NCBI GenBank assembly: GCA_017517665.1
Contig: JAFWYP010000001.1
Coordinates: 124,001-188,000 of the forward strand
Origin: Clostridia bacterium
Lineage (GTDB): Bacteria > Bacillota > Clostridia > Oscillospirales > Acutalibacteraceae
Reading direction: 5' to 3'
Length of the DNA: 64,000 bases
How positions within the stretch are numbered: position 1 is the stretch's first letter; every line of letters begins with the position of its first letter. The notes under the pieces are model-generated. The model was not told the origin of the DNA and made no database searches. It worked only from the letters and a program-made list of their open reading frames with translations. Below are positions 8,765 through 17,854 of this stretch, in pieces. The position numbers were made by a program, and so were the translations under genes.

Positions 8765-10123
8765 TTATTTAATCATGCTTTTGAAATCCGGTTTGATTCC
8801 GAGAACCTTATTGTAAGGCATGAGCATCCCTTCATTCATCATATTGCCCATTTTTGCCTTGAGCTTTTTGGATGAAGCCATTCCTCCGACAAGATACATG
8901 GCAAGCATCTTTCCTCTCTGCTTTTGCGGGAAATCGTACTGACCGTGAGCCTTGTAAAATTTGTGGTCAGCCTTCATCATGCCCTGCATAAGCCAGATAA
9001 GGTCACGGAAAATTTTTGTTCCTCCGACACCGTAAAAATTCTGAGGTGGAACATAGCCTGCATTGAGCGCATAGTCAAGTGAAGAAGCGAGCTTGTCAAT
9101 TTCACCGTCGGGATCGGTTTCGTCTGTTGCAACGCCTGCAAGGAAGTTTCCGCCAACCTGCGCACGACCTTCAACAATCATCTGCAGATTGAATTCGTCG
9201 GCATAGTTTCCGCTGATAAGATAACCCATAGGCATACCCATGGTAACGGCTCGGTGACCGTTGCAGAACTGTCTGTCGTCATAAAGCTTGAACGATGCGC
9301 CCATTGAATGGTCTTTGATTGAGAATGCAATAACAATTGCCTGTGCGGACTGAATATTATTGCGGAGGAAATCGTCGAATCCGTCTTTATAAACGCACTT
9401 GCCCGAAACGGCACAGTTAAGGCAGCCGAGACATCCGCCCTTGAAAGGATATTCGCCGATGTTGACTGTTCTTGTTTTTCTCGGCATAACAGCGGAAAAT
9501 CTCGCTATCATTTTTTCGAGCTGTTCGTCATTGTCTTTGCAGTTCGTGAGAATAACAATATCGCCCTGCTTATCTCCGCTGCTTTCGGGAACGGTGACGG
9601 GTTTGTGTTTCGGTTCGGAAACAATGACCGAGGGTTTTTCATATATATCATTTTTTATGCAGAACAAAACATATTCAAAGAAATCTCTTGCTTCTTTCTG
9701 ACCCTTTTCCGTTAAAAGGTCGTCCATATCTGCGGACAACCCTCTGATATATTTCATGCCCATGTCGCAGCAGTTATCCTGAATGTATCTGTGTGCGGTA
9801 ACGTCATAGAAATGCTTTGAGGTTGAAATCTGCGTTGCATATTTTCCGCCCAAATCAATTCCCGATTCTTTCATCAGCTCTATAAAACGGTGAAGCTGAT
9901 AAGGTGCAATGAAAGTATAGACGGGATATGAGAAAAGTATCAGGTCTGCCTTTGCTAAGCTCTCTGCGGCAGAGGAAAAATCCTTTTCAAATGTTCTGAT
10001 TTTCTGACCGACGTTGAGAACTTCAAAATTCTCATCGGGATATTTCTGCATAAGATAGTTTGTTGTTTGGAGAGTAATGCTGTATTTTCCTTTGGGGCTT
10101 CCGTTAAGAATAAGAATATTCAT
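8765..10123 (-). CDS. Tandem flavodoxin-like NAD(P)H-dependent oxidoreductase
   Basis: A 452-residue protein with two consecutive flavodoxin-fold domains. The first begins with the FMN phosphate loop (ILILNGSPKGKYS, residues 3-15). The second (from about 190) has the iron-sulfur-flavoprotein-like motif GGCLGCLNC followed by GKCVYKDG, as in NADPH-dependent FMN reductases. Such proteins transfer electrons from NAD(P)H or ferredoxin to quinones or other acceptors. The fusion of two domains in one chain is less common than single-domain members. The start follows AAGGAGAAG. It is a single gene with the terminator at its 3' side; no partner gene is evident. Confidence 0.75.
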   Translation of the reverse strand: MNILILNGSPKGKYSITLQTTNYLMQKYPDENFEVLNVGQKIRTFEKDFSSAAESLAKADLILFSYPVYTFIAPYQLHRFIELMKESGIDLGGKYATQISTSKHFYDVTAHRYIQDNCCDMGMKYIRGLSADMDDLLTEKGQKEARDFFEYVLFCIKNDIYEKPSVIVSEPKHKPVTVPESSGDKQGDIVILTNCKDNDEQLEKMIARFSAVMPRKTRTVNIGEYPFKGGCLGCLNCAVSGKCVYKDGFDDFLRNNIQSAQAIVIAFSIKDHSMGASFKLYDDRQFCNGHRAVTMGMPMGYLISGNYADEFNLQMIVEGRAQVGGNFLAGVATDETDPDGEIDKLASSLDYALNAGYVPPQNFYGVGGTKIFRDLIWLMQGMMKADHKFYKAHGQYDFPQKQRGKMLAMYLVGGMASSKKLKAKMGNMMNEGMLMPYNKVLGIKPDFKSMIK

Positions 10124-10269
10124 TTCGCTTCTCCTTATTTATTTGTTACGTTATATAATCTATCACAAATCACCTCACTTTTCAATAATTTTAAACAGAT
10201 TTAATTAATGTTGTTATGGCACGCCGTTTTAAGATATAATTTAATCCGAGTAAAAAGTTTTGTCCAAAA

Positions 10270-10284
10270 TTAAGAAGTTCTTAA
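10270..10284. promoter_or_regulatory. TTAAGAAGTTCTTAA inverted repeat upstream of the dikinase gene
   Basis: Seven-base arms (TTAAGAA/TTCTTAA) around one base, with another TTCTTAA at 10288-10294, lie just upstream of the -35 box. This is a plausible operator; compare the palindrome at 147-158. Confidence 0.3.
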
Positions 10285-10305
10285 TAATTCTTAAGGGATT
10301 TTTAA

Positions 10306-10334
10306 TTGAAAGTTAATTTTTATATCAATATAAT
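10306..10334 (+). promoter_or_regulatory. Sigma-A promoter for the dikinase gene
   Basis: TTGAAA (10306-10311), a 17-base spacer and TATAAT (10329-10334). The GGGGAC ribosome binding region and ATG follow. Confidence 0.75.
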
Positions 10335-10373
10335 GAAATTAAGGTCAGAATAATTTAAAAGGGGACAAAAAAT

Positions 10374-12734
10374 ATGAAACTCGGAAGTAAGATTGAAAAT
10401 CTGAAAATTATGAAAAACGCAGGAATATCCGTGCCGGAATTTGAAACATTTTCGTTTGATGAACTTGTCGTTTCTGAGGAGGAAATCAAGAAGGCACTTA
10501 AAATCTGCGAGGGCAAATCCGCTTCTGAAAAAAGCGGAATACTTAAGGAGGCTGTGAAAAAATCTGTCAGGGTAAAGAAAAAAATAAAACTGGAGGGAGA
10601 AAGATTTTCTGTGCGGTCGTCATCATGTGTTGAGGATTCGGCAGAAAACAGCTTTGCGGGTCAGTTTGATACTTTTCTCGATGTTGAAAAGAGTGAAATT
10701 GCACAGAAGATAACGGAATGTGTATGTTCGCTTTATAATGAAAATGTTCTTGTTTATATGGAAAAAGCAGGTTTTGATATCGGAATGCTGAAAATGAATG
10801 TTATTGTTCAGAAAATGATTGATTCCGATGTTTCGGGAATTGTTTTCACTGCAAATCCGCAGGGTATTCTCAATGAAACGGTAATAGTTGCAGGCAGGGG
10901 ACTCGGAGAAAATGTTGTTTCGGATAAAATCGACACAACCTCATATTACTACTCATTGACCGATAACATCTATTATTACGACGGAAAAGAGAATCTTCTG
11001 AGCGATGAAAAAGTTCATGAAATAATAGAAGCTTCAAAGATAATCTGTAAATATATCGGCAAACATACGGATATTGAATTTGCGATTGAAAACAATAAAC
11101 TGTATATTCTTCAGGCACGACCCATAACAACTCTGTCGGATAAAAACCCGATAATATTTGATAACAGCAATATTGTTGAAAGTTATCCGGGGTTAAGTCT
11201 GCCGCTGACGGTTTCGTTTGTTGAAACTGTTTTTGCAGGTGTGTTCAAAGATGCGGGACGTAGACTTCTCAAAAACAAAAAAGAGCTGGAAAAAAGATAT
11301 GATATTCTTGAAAACACCGTAGGCACGGCAAACGGCAGATTATACTATAATCTTAACAGCTGGTATTCGGCAATAAAATTCCTGCCGTTCAGCAAAAAAA
11401 TCATTGCGGTCTGGCAGGAACTTGTCGGTGTAAAATACAAAGAATATGATGAGAGCAAAAACGAAATAAGTCCTTTTATAAAAGCTTCTGTATATTTCAA
11501 CACTTTAACAGAGCTTCTGGCAACTCCGCGCAACATGAAAAAGCTCAATGAGCGTTTTATCAACATCAAAAATTATGTTTATAAAAGATTTGAAGAAGAA
11601 ATGTCTGCAAAGGAAATACTTGAATTATATGATAAAATTCAGGAGCAGTTGCTTTCGTGCTGGGGAATCACGCTTCTTAACGATACCTATGCATTTATTT
11701 TTACAGGCCTTCTCAAGGCGCGCCTCAAAAAGAAATACGATGATCATGAGGAGCTTGCAAATTCATATATTTCGGGAATTACCGACATTGAAAGCATGAT
11801 GCCCGTCAGAGAGATGGTTCGCATTGCAGTTGAAAAAGACGGAATGACAAAGGATGAATATAACCGCCGTGTTTCGGAATATCTTGATGTTTACGGCGAC
11901 AGATGCCTTGAAGAGCTGAAGCTTGAAACCGAAACATTCAGAACGAATCCTGCAATGTTTGATGCTAAAATCAGGGAGTTTGCAGAAAATAAAGAAAAAC
12001 TTGTTCAGCTTCTTGAAGATAAGATACAAGATACGGACGAAATTATAAAGCGTGATGCGATTACCCGTTTTTTAAGCAAAAAATCCATTCTCGGAATAGG
12101 CAACCGTGAAATTCAGCGCCTGAACAGAAGCCGTATTTTCGGTATGGTGAGGGAAGCGGTGCTCCGCATGGGTGAAATATATGCAAAGCAGAACTGCATA
12201 GAAACAAAACGCGATGTTTTTTATCTCACGCTTGATGAGCTGCGCAGTCTTGCGGATAAACCTTGTGACATGAGAGAAACGGTTTATGTAAGAAAGAAAA
12301 AATATGAAATGTATTCCCTTCTTCCGGCTTATTCAAGAATTATTTTCAGCGAAAAAGCCTTTGATAAGAATCACAGGAATATAAATATGGCGACTTTGCA
12401 GTCATCAAAGGATGAAATGGTTGGTGTGCCTTGTTCAAACGGAATCGTTGAGGGAGAGGCTTACATAGTAATGGATGTAAAAAAGGTTGAAAGTGTTAAA
12501 GATAAAATTCTTATTACCAAAACAACAGACCCCGGCTGGGTATTTCTTCTTGCAGAAGCTAAAGGAGTCGTAAGCGAAAAAGGCTCGCTGCTTTCTCACA
12601 CGGCAATAATCTCCAGAGAGCTTGGTATTCCCGCCGTTGTAGGTATAGAAAATCTTTTGTCAACTCTGAAAAACGGTGACATAATCCGTATTGACGGCTC
12701 AACGGGGGTTGTTAAATTAATTAAAAAAGCATAG
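10374..12734 (+). CDS. PEP-synthase/rifampin-phosphotransferase-like dikinase
   Basis: A 786-residue cytosolic enzyme of the PEP-utilising family. Residues 1 to about 265 form the ATP-grasp domain seen in PEP synthase and pyruvate phosphate dikinase (FSVRSSSCVEDSAENSFAGQ near 78-97; FAIENNKLYILQARPI at its end). The middle is a long helical region. The C-terminus is the swivelling phosphohistidine domain with KGSLLSHTAIISRELGIPAV, catalytic H742. There is no C-terminal PEP/pyruvate TIM barrel. ATP domain, middle domain and C-terminal His domain in this order is the layout of rifampin phosphotransferases rather than PEP synthase, so the acceptor may be a small molecule other than pyruvate. Single gene with its own promoter and terminator. 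Confidence 0.75.
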   Translation: MKLGSKIENLKIMKNAGISVPEFETFSFDELVVSEEEIKKALKICEGKSASEKSGILKEAVKKSVRVKKKIKLEGERFSVRSSSCVEDSAENSFAGQFDTFLDVEKSEIAQKITECVCSLYNENVLVYMEKAGFDIGMLKMNVIVQKMIDSDVSGIVFTANPQGILNETVIVAGRGLGENVVSDKIDTTSYYYSLTDNIYYYDGKENLLSDEKVHEIIEASKIICKYIGKHTDIEFAIENNKLYILQARPITTLSDKNPIIFDNSNIVESYPGLSLPLTVSFVETVFAGVFKDAGRRLLKNKKELEKRYDILENTVGTANGRLYYNLNSWYSAIKFLPFSKKIIAVWQELVGVKYKEYDESKNEISPFIKASVYFNTLTELLATPRNMKKLNERFINIKNYVYKRFEEEMSAKEILELYDKIQEQLLSCWGITLLNDTYAFIFTGLLKARLKKKYDDHEELANSYISGITDIESMMPVREMVRIAVEKDGMTKDEYNRRVSEYLDVYGDRCLEELKLETETFRTNPAMFDAKIREFAENKEKLVQLLEDKIQDTDEIIKRDAITRFLSKKSILGIGNREIQRLNRSRIFGMVREAVLRMGEIYAKQNCIETKRDVFYLTLDELRSLADKPCDMRETVYVRKKKYEMYSLLPAYSRIIFSEKAFDKNHRNINMATLQSSKDEMVGVPCSNGIVEGEAYIVMDVKKVESVKDKILITKTTDPGWVFLLAEAKGVVSEKGSLLSHTAIISRELGIPAVVGIENLLSTLKNGDIIRIDGSTGVVKLIKKA

Positions 12735-12745
12735 GAATAATAAGG

Positions 12746-12778
12746 AAATCACCGCGGTTTGTAATACTGCGGTGATTT
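12746..12778. terminator. Terminator between convergent dikinase and Tad operon
   Basis: AAATCACCGC and GCGGTGATTT arms with a 13-base loop, flanked by T-rich sequence on the plus strand and A-rich on the other, so it can serve both directions. Confidence 0.75.
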
Positions 12779-12804
12779 GTTTGTCTTTGAAATTTAAAAT
12801 GCAA

Positions 12805-14556
12805 TCATTCAATCAGAACTGCTGCTTTAACTGTTTTTGAATAGGGGAGCTGCCTGTCGTTATATGTCATGTTCAGCCCGCCCGGATTGCATGAGATTGT
12901 GTTGCCGATTATGCTTCCGTGAATATCGAAATCACCCGATGCCAGAGCAACATTTCCCTTTGGCGCATAAACAATACCCCATAAGTCAAAACCGCCCTGC
13001 TGTGAATAAAGCGTTATATCTCCGTTTCTTGAATATATCGAAAGAGTTGCGCCTGCTTCGTTATATGTGTGAGTGCTGCCACCGATCGAAATATCGTCCT
13101 CGGCAATCATACATCCGCTGAGAGTGATGCTGCATGAGCCCTGATTGGTTGCAAGCCTTCCTCCGCTGTAAAGCACGCCTTTCATATTATAATCGCCCTG
13201 ACCCGAAAGCCGTAATTCGCCTTTCCTGCTGTATAAGTCACCGTTGAGAGTGAAAGGTCCTGCGATTTCCGTTACGGTATCGGATTGCAATGCGCTGTTC
13301 CCCCAAACGAAAACATCTCCGTTAACGGTTGTTCCTCCGCTTTGAAGCTTAAGCGTTTCATATGCATAGATATTTCCGTTGACCGCCATTGATATGCTGC
13401 CTTGTTTATCCAAAATACCCATGCAGTAAACCGCGCCGTTGAATGTTGAAGAACCGTTGAGAGTCATGTCTCCGCCGACATATGTTTCGCAGTCGGCCTG
13501 AAGCGTGTATGTTGATCCTCTCGCAAGGTCGCCGCCCGTATAGAAATAATTTCCGTTTATGGTTGCATTGCCGTTGAAGGTGGTTTTTCCTTCAACATAC
13601 AAATCACCGCCGACAGTGAAGGATTTATCCCATGTTGTTGTGAGGTTACCGCCTATATAAACATTTCCCCTTACGTAAACGGGACATTGAGGATTGAAAT
13701 CTTCGCAGACATATAAATCTCCGTAAATAATCAGCACATCGGAGTTATAGCTTGTTGAAAGTGTACCCGCGCAGTAGGTGTTGCCGTTGATTGAAACAGA
13801 TGAATTTATAACGTGCCCTGCAGGATAACGGTTGAGATAGAATCCCGTGCGGCTTATCGGCGAATATGCTTTTTCATACATACCTTGATTTGCTACGGGT
13901 GCGACGGACATTATTGTTTCATCGAAATCGGGCATTTTCTGGTTTTTTACATAGCTTTCAACGTGATTAACCGTAACGCTGTAGGAGTTGAAACCTGCAT
14001 TGCCTGCCGAAAAAACAGTACCTGTTACCGTGCTTCCGCCGCCGTCGGCATATACGTTTCCGTTTCCGAAAATACTTCCGCCGATATTATAATGACCGTT
14101 CAGCGTAAACTGAGAATTATCGCCGTGAAACATAAGATATTCAAAATCTATCGCCATGTTTTTGTTAACATATTTTGCGGCGGCTTTTGCATTAATCTGA
14201 ACGGAATCGACCTTGAAAAGGCTTGCGAAAACCGTTTTGCCTTCAACCGAATCGCTGACCCTTATAACTTCGTCCGACGGAAATTCTATAATAACACTGT
14301 CTGCCGAAAAACCGTTCTTTTCAACATATTCGAGTGCAACATTTTTGGCTGTCTGTTCATCGGGCATATATCTTACCGCCGCAAGCGCCGCAGCATCCAT
14401 TGCGCTTTGCAGCTTGCTTTTCTGATGATATTTAAGCCCCATATCGGTGACAAGAGAAACAACCGACAGGAATGCAACAAGACTGAGTGCCGCAATGACC
14501 ATTACGGCACCGTCTTCTTTTTTGCGAAAATTACGGAATCTGTTTTTATTCCACAT
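12805..14556 (-). CDS. TadG-like pilus protein with long beta-helix (candidate tip adhesin)
   Basis: A 583-residue protein, last in the Tad operon. The N-terminus is the TadE/G pattern: basic residues, EDGAVMVIAAL and a membrane helix (about 17-37), then an Ala-rich helix (SAMDAAALAAVRYM) typical of TadG N-terminal domains. Residues about 125-565 are many short repeats of the type NGDLYV/GGNVYI, alternating Gly-Asn turns and beta strands, predicted to form a right-handed beta-helix as in polymer-forming or adhesin proteins. No von Willebrand domain is seen, unlike many TadG proteins. The start at 14556 (MWNKNRF) has GGGGTG upstream; an earlier in-frame start at 14679 would overlap the previous gene. 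Confidence 0.75.
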   Translation of the reverse strand: MWNKNRFRNFRKKEDGAVMVIAALSLVAFLSVVSLVTDMGLKYHQKSKLQSAMDAAALAAVRYMPDEQTAKNVALEYVEKNGFSADSVIIEFPSDEVIRVSDSVEGKTVFASLFKVDSVQINAKAAAKYVNKNMAIDFEYLMFHGDNSQFTLNGHYNIGGSIFGNGNVYADGGGSTVTGTVFSAGNAGFNSYSVTVNHVESYVKNQKMPDFDETIMSVAPVANQGMYEKAYSPISRTGFYLNRYPAGHVINSSVSINGNTYCAGTLSTSYNSDVLIIYGDLYVCEDFNPQCPVYVRGNVYIGGNLTTTWDKSFTVGGDLYVEGKTTFNGNATINGNYFYTGGDLARGSTYTLQADCETYVGGDMTLNGSSTFNGAVYCMGILDKQGSISMAVNGNIYAYETLKLQSGGTTVNGDVFVWGNSALQSDTVTEIAGPFTLNGDLYSRKGELRLSGQGDYNMKGVLYSGGRLATNQGSCSITLSGCMIAEDDISIGGSTHTYNEAGATLSIYSRNGDITLYSQQGGFDLWGIVYAPKGNVALASGDFDIHGSIIGNTISCNPGGLNMTYNDRQLPYSKTVKAAVLIE

Positions 14557-14593
14557 TGATAACTGCACCCCTTTCCCTAAAAGGAAATGCGTT

Positions 14594-15556
14594 TTATATT
14601 TCTGTGTTTTCAATGGACTGCCTGATTTGTTCCATCTGCTTTGTAAGCTCTGCCACGGTAAGCTCTGCTCTGTCAACATAATAGCGGTAAAGCTTTATTT
14701 CTTTCTGGACAGCGAGCTTGTTTTTAGAATATTCGTTTTCAAGAGTATTGATTTTTTCTGCATTTTCAAATACGAGGCTTTTGTTTGTTTCTTTAAGAGT
14801 TGCGACTTCTTTTTCAGCCTCGGCAATATGCTGAGTGAGAATGCTGTTTCTGATTTCGCATTCCGAAAGCTTCTTTTCGGCTTCTTCTTTTTCAAGTGTT
14901 ATAACAGAAATCATTTCGGTTTTTTTGTTCAGCACAGCCTGCTTTTCCTTAAGTTCTTTTTGTGTCGCTTCAAGGTGAAGCTTTGTTTCTTCCGATTGTA
15001 TAATAATTGCTTTGTATTCGTTATGCAATTCTTCATATTTTGCGGCTTGCTGAGAAAGACGAAGATTTTCATTTTTCGCATAAGCAAGCTTCTCTTCAAG
15101 CTCTGCTGTCTTTTTGATATAAATTTCTTTAGATTCTTCCTCGACAGGTTTGTTTTTTAAAAATTTGTTTTCGCTTTCAAGAGAGGAAATCTTATCTTTA
15201 AGCTGAGCGATAATTGCTTCAAGCTCACCGCTTTTGTCCGAAACAGTTACGGGTTCATTCTTTGCTTTTCTGCATTTTTCTATGTAGTAGTCCCTTTCTC
15301 TGTTTGCAAGCGCAAGCTCTTCCTTAAGCGATGAAAGCTTGGATTCGTTAAGGCTGAGAGATGCTTCATATGTTTTGCTCATTTCGCTCACAAATGAAGT
15401 TACTTCTTCGGGACTGTAGCCGTAAAGCACCTTTTTAAACGGAAATTCTTTTTCTTCAATGCTTTCTTCACGGATTTTTTCTGAGGGAATATCATTAATG
15501 ATGACCGATTCTTTCTTTGCTTCGGCTTTTGGTTTTTCATTTTTATTCTTTTTCAT
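14594..15556 (-). CDS. DivIVA-like coiled-coil protein of the Tad locus
   Basis: A 320-residue cytosolic protein. A charged N-terminal tail (1-35) is followed by a DivIVA-like motif (FKKVLYGYSPEEVTSFV, roughly residues 41-57): the F-x-x-V-x-x-G-Y-x-x-x-x-V-x-x-F pattern that in DivIVA/GpsB binds curved membrane. The rest is almost pure heptad coiled coil rich in Glu, Lys and Leu. The start is ATG 15556, with GAGGG 7 bases upstream; a TTG two codons earlier is also possible. It follows the DUF192 gene with almost no gap. Its place in the operon suggests a scaffold that positions the pilus machine, perhaps at poles or septa; this role is inferred. Confidence 0.65.
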   Translation of the reverse strand: MKKNKNEKPKAEAKKESVIINDIPSEKIREESIEEKEFPFKKVLYGYSPEEVTSFVSEMSKTYEASLSLNESKLSSLKEELALANRERDYYIEKCRKAKNEPVTVSDKSGELEAIIAQLKDKISSLESENKFLKNKPVEEESKEIYIKKTAELEEKLAYAKNENLRLSQQAAKYEELHNEYKAIIIQSEETKLHLEATQKELKEKQAVLNKKTEMISVITLEKEEAEKKLSECEIRNSILTQHIAEAEKEVATLKETNKSLVFENAEKINTLENEYSKNKLAVQKEIKLYRYYVDRAELTVAELTKQMEQIRQSIENTEI

Positions 15557-15558
15557 AT

Positions 15559-15912
15559 TCAATCCCTCACAGTGATTTTTATTTTATCGCCTTCGGATAT
15601 GCCGAATTTTTCAGCCGCAAAGCTTTTCATTTCCAGAACGCTCTTTGCGCCTTTTACGGTTTTGCAGATTTTGCCCGGTTGAACATTTTTATCTGTTTTT
15701 ATAACTTCACCCGTTTCGGAAAGATAAACAACGTCAATTGCAAACCTCATGTTCAGCATATGAATCTGGTTGCACGGAGTTATGTGAAGCACATAATCGT
15801 CATCAATTGCTTTGCGGAACATCAGACCTCTGAAACGGCTGAAAAAATTATCGGCACTTTCCGCGTTGCGTGTTATTACATTATTATTATTTATAACTGA
15901 AATCTTTTTCAT
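15559..15912 (-). CDS. DUF192 family protein
   Basis: A 117-residue small beta-barrel protein. Family hallmarks are RFRGLMFRKAIDDDYVL near 27-43 and the central NQIHMLNMRFAIDVVYL stretch, ending in a conserved acidic GDKIKI. The biochemical role of DUF192 proteins is not settled. It sits between tadC (7-base gap) and the coiled-coil gene. DUF192 genes are seen near Tad and other export loci in other bacteria, so a link to pilus biogenesis is plausible but unproven. Confidence 0.85.
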   Translation of the reverse strand: MKKISVINNNNVITRNAESADNFFSRFRGLMFRKAIDDDYVLHITPCNQIHMLNMRFAIDVVYLSETGEVIKTDKNVQPGKICKTVKGAKSVLEMKSFAAEKFGISEGDKIKITVRD

Positions 15913-15919
15913 TGTCTTT

Positions 15920-16852
15920 TCAAAATGTTTCCATAATATTCATAACTGTCGGACCCATAAGGATAATAAAAACAACGGGGAAGATGAAAATCAGCATGGG
16001 AATAAGCATTTTGATTGATGCCTTCATGCCTTTTTCCTTTGCCTGCTGGCTTCTTTCTGTTCGCAGCTGTTCCGATTGCGCGCGCATTACGTTATTTATG
16101 GGAATGCCGAGCTGTTCCGCCTGAACAAGTGCCGAAGCAAAGGTTTTAAGTTCGTCAAGATTTGTTGCGTCGCAGAGATTCTGCAAGGCTTCTCTTCTTG
16201 TTCTTCCCATCTGTATTTCTCTGTAAACTATCAGAAGCTCATCAATGAAAGGACCGCTGAGCTTCTGCGAAACCTTGAGCAGTGCCGCATCAAAGCCGAG
16301 ACCTGCTTCAATGCAGACGCAGAGCAAATCCATGGCATCGGGGAGCTGCTTTTTTATACCCGTCTGATGGCTTGATACGCGCGAGCGCAGATACATCGTC
16401 GGTCCCATGACTCCTATGGCTATACCCACTATTAAAATAAGAAGGGTAATCAGCGCTTCAGCTTTTATAACAAGAATAACTACCAGTGTTACGAAAACTG
16501 CACCGATGAGAAATGCTTTTTTGATGAACTGGAAATCCGATGCTTCCATGAATATTCCTGCATATCGAAGCTCTTTTCTGATGGCTTCAAGAGCTTTTGT
16601 TTTGTTGGTGTTTTTCTTTTTCGGTGTAAATCTTCCCAGTTTTTCGGAAGCTTTTTTAACACCCTTTGCAATGAATCTGTCATAAAATGAAAGTTGCAAT
16701 TCCTGAAATGCAGGCTGACCGACAGAATTGTTGATTTTGTCGATACGGCTTTGTTTTTTATCGTTTTTCATGCCCCACGGGGTAGCAATGAGAACAAAAA
16801 GTATAAATGCAAGAAATGAATAAGCAATAACGAGAAATTCCAAAAAGCTCAC
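15920..16852 (-). CDS. tadC: Tad pilus inner-membrane platform protein TadC
   Basis: A 310-residue type II secretion F-domain protein. It has membrane segments near residues 5-25, two close together around 110-155 and one at the C-terminus (about 280-305), with the cytosolic F domain (LPDAMDLLCVCIEAGLGFDAAL) between. With TadB it forms the platform through which the ATPase TadA drives pilin polymerisation. It lies 12 bases downstream of tadB. The Cys-rich LLCVCIEAG helix is usual for TadC. Confidence 0.9.
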   Translation of the reverse strand: MSFLEFLVIAYSFLAFILFVLIATPWGMKNDKKQSRIDKINNSVGQPAFQELQLSFYDRFIAKGVKKASEKLGRFTPKKKNTNKTKALEAIRKELRYAGIFMEASDFQFIKKAFLIGAVFVTLVVILVIKAEALITLLILIVGIAIGVMGPTMYLRSRVSSHQTGIKKQLPDAMDLLCVCIEAGLGFDAALLKVSQKLSGPFIDELLIVYREIQMGRTRREALQNLCDATNLDELKTFASALVQAEQLGIPINNVMRAQSEQLRTERSQQAKEKGMKASIKMLIPMLIFIFPVVFIILMGPTVMNIMETF

Positions 16853-16864
16853 CTCCGTAACAGT

Positions 16865-17854
16865 TTAATACTCTATGGAAACTACCTTTCTTATTGCAAA
16901 GAATCCGAGAATTTCCATAACAACGGAAACAATAAGCATGATGTTGCCTGCCGTTGTGGTGAAAAAGGTTGACATATATTCTGGATTGGCTACCATGAGA
17001 ATTGCCGCCATGGCGACGGGCAGAGAGCCGATAATAAGTCCCGATGTTCTTCCCTGTGCGGTTATCGAGCTTATTTCGCCCTTGATTTTTATTCTTTCGC
17101 GGATAGTGTTTGAAATCGTTGAGAGTATTTCGGAAAGATTGCCGCCCGTTGTTCTTTGTATAAGAACAGCGGAAACAACCAGCATAAGGTCGGGACTTTT
17201 TACTCTGTCAACCATATTGTTGAGAGCCTCTTCCATTGTTGCGCCGTAACGGATTTCATTGCATACTCTGCCGAATTCCATTCCTATCGGTGCCGGCATA
17301 TCATTTGCAACATTTTCCATTGTCTGCTGAAACGAAAATCCCGAACGCAAGCCGTTGCACATCATAATGAGTGTGTCCCCGAGCTGTGCTTCAAATGCTT
17401 TTGTGCGTTTTCCTTTTTTTATTTTGATGAAAATAATCGGCATAAAAGCGCCTGTTGCCGCAAGGGTGGCGGCAGGCATCATTCCGAGTCCGAAAAGTGC
17501 CGCAAGACCTGCGGGAACAAATGTGAGAACGACCCATATCAGGCTGAATTCTTCGGGCTTCATCATTATATCTGCGAGAATAAGCTCATTAAAAATTGTT
17601 TCCATAAGCTTTTTACGCTTTACGGAATTCTTTCCGCCGTTCATTGCACGGTTGACGAGCAAAGATTTTCTGTTCTTCTTTTTCTCCTGAATCTGAAGAG
17701 TCAGACCGCTTTTTTTGCTTGAAATCTTATTAATACGTTTTTCGATCTTACGCTTATCCTGCGTTACTGTGCCCATGATGCTGACCATCAGAAAGAAGCT
17801 GAACAAACCGAAGGTGACAGAAAGAATAACTATGCTAATTTGTAAACCATTCAT
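16865..17854 (-). CDS. tadB: Tad pilus inner-membrane platform protein TadB
   Basis: A 329-residue F-domain protein, partner of TadC. An N-terminal membrane helix (about 5-28) is followed by a basic loop, two further helices (about 105-145), the F domain (LGDTLIMMCNGLRSGFSFQQ) and C-terminal helices (about 265-320). The gene begins 20 bases inside the end of tadA, indicating translational coupling; GGAG lies upstream of the ATG. Confidence 0.9.
   Translation of the reverse strand: MNGLQISIVILSVTFGLFSFFLMVSIMGTVTQDKRKIEKRINKISSKKSGLTLQIQEKKKNRKSLLVNRAMNGGKNSVKRKKLMETIFNELILADIMMKPEEFSLIWVVLTFVPAGLAALFGLGMMPAATLAATGAFMPIIFIKIKKGKRTKAFEAQLGDTLIMMCNGLRSGFSFQQTMENVANDMPAPIGMEFGRVCNEIRYGATMEEALNNMVDRVKSPDLMLVVSAVLIQRTTGGNLSEILSTISNTIRERIKIKGEISSITAQGRTSGLIIGSLPVAMAAILMVANPEYMSTFFTTTAGNIMLIVSVVMEILGFFAIRKVVSIEY

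Noticed and set aside
13813-15160. Two plus-strand open frames within the TadG-like and coiled-coil genes
   Set aside because: They are shadows of strongly supported Tad operon genes; Cys/Phe-rich products with no recognisable features.
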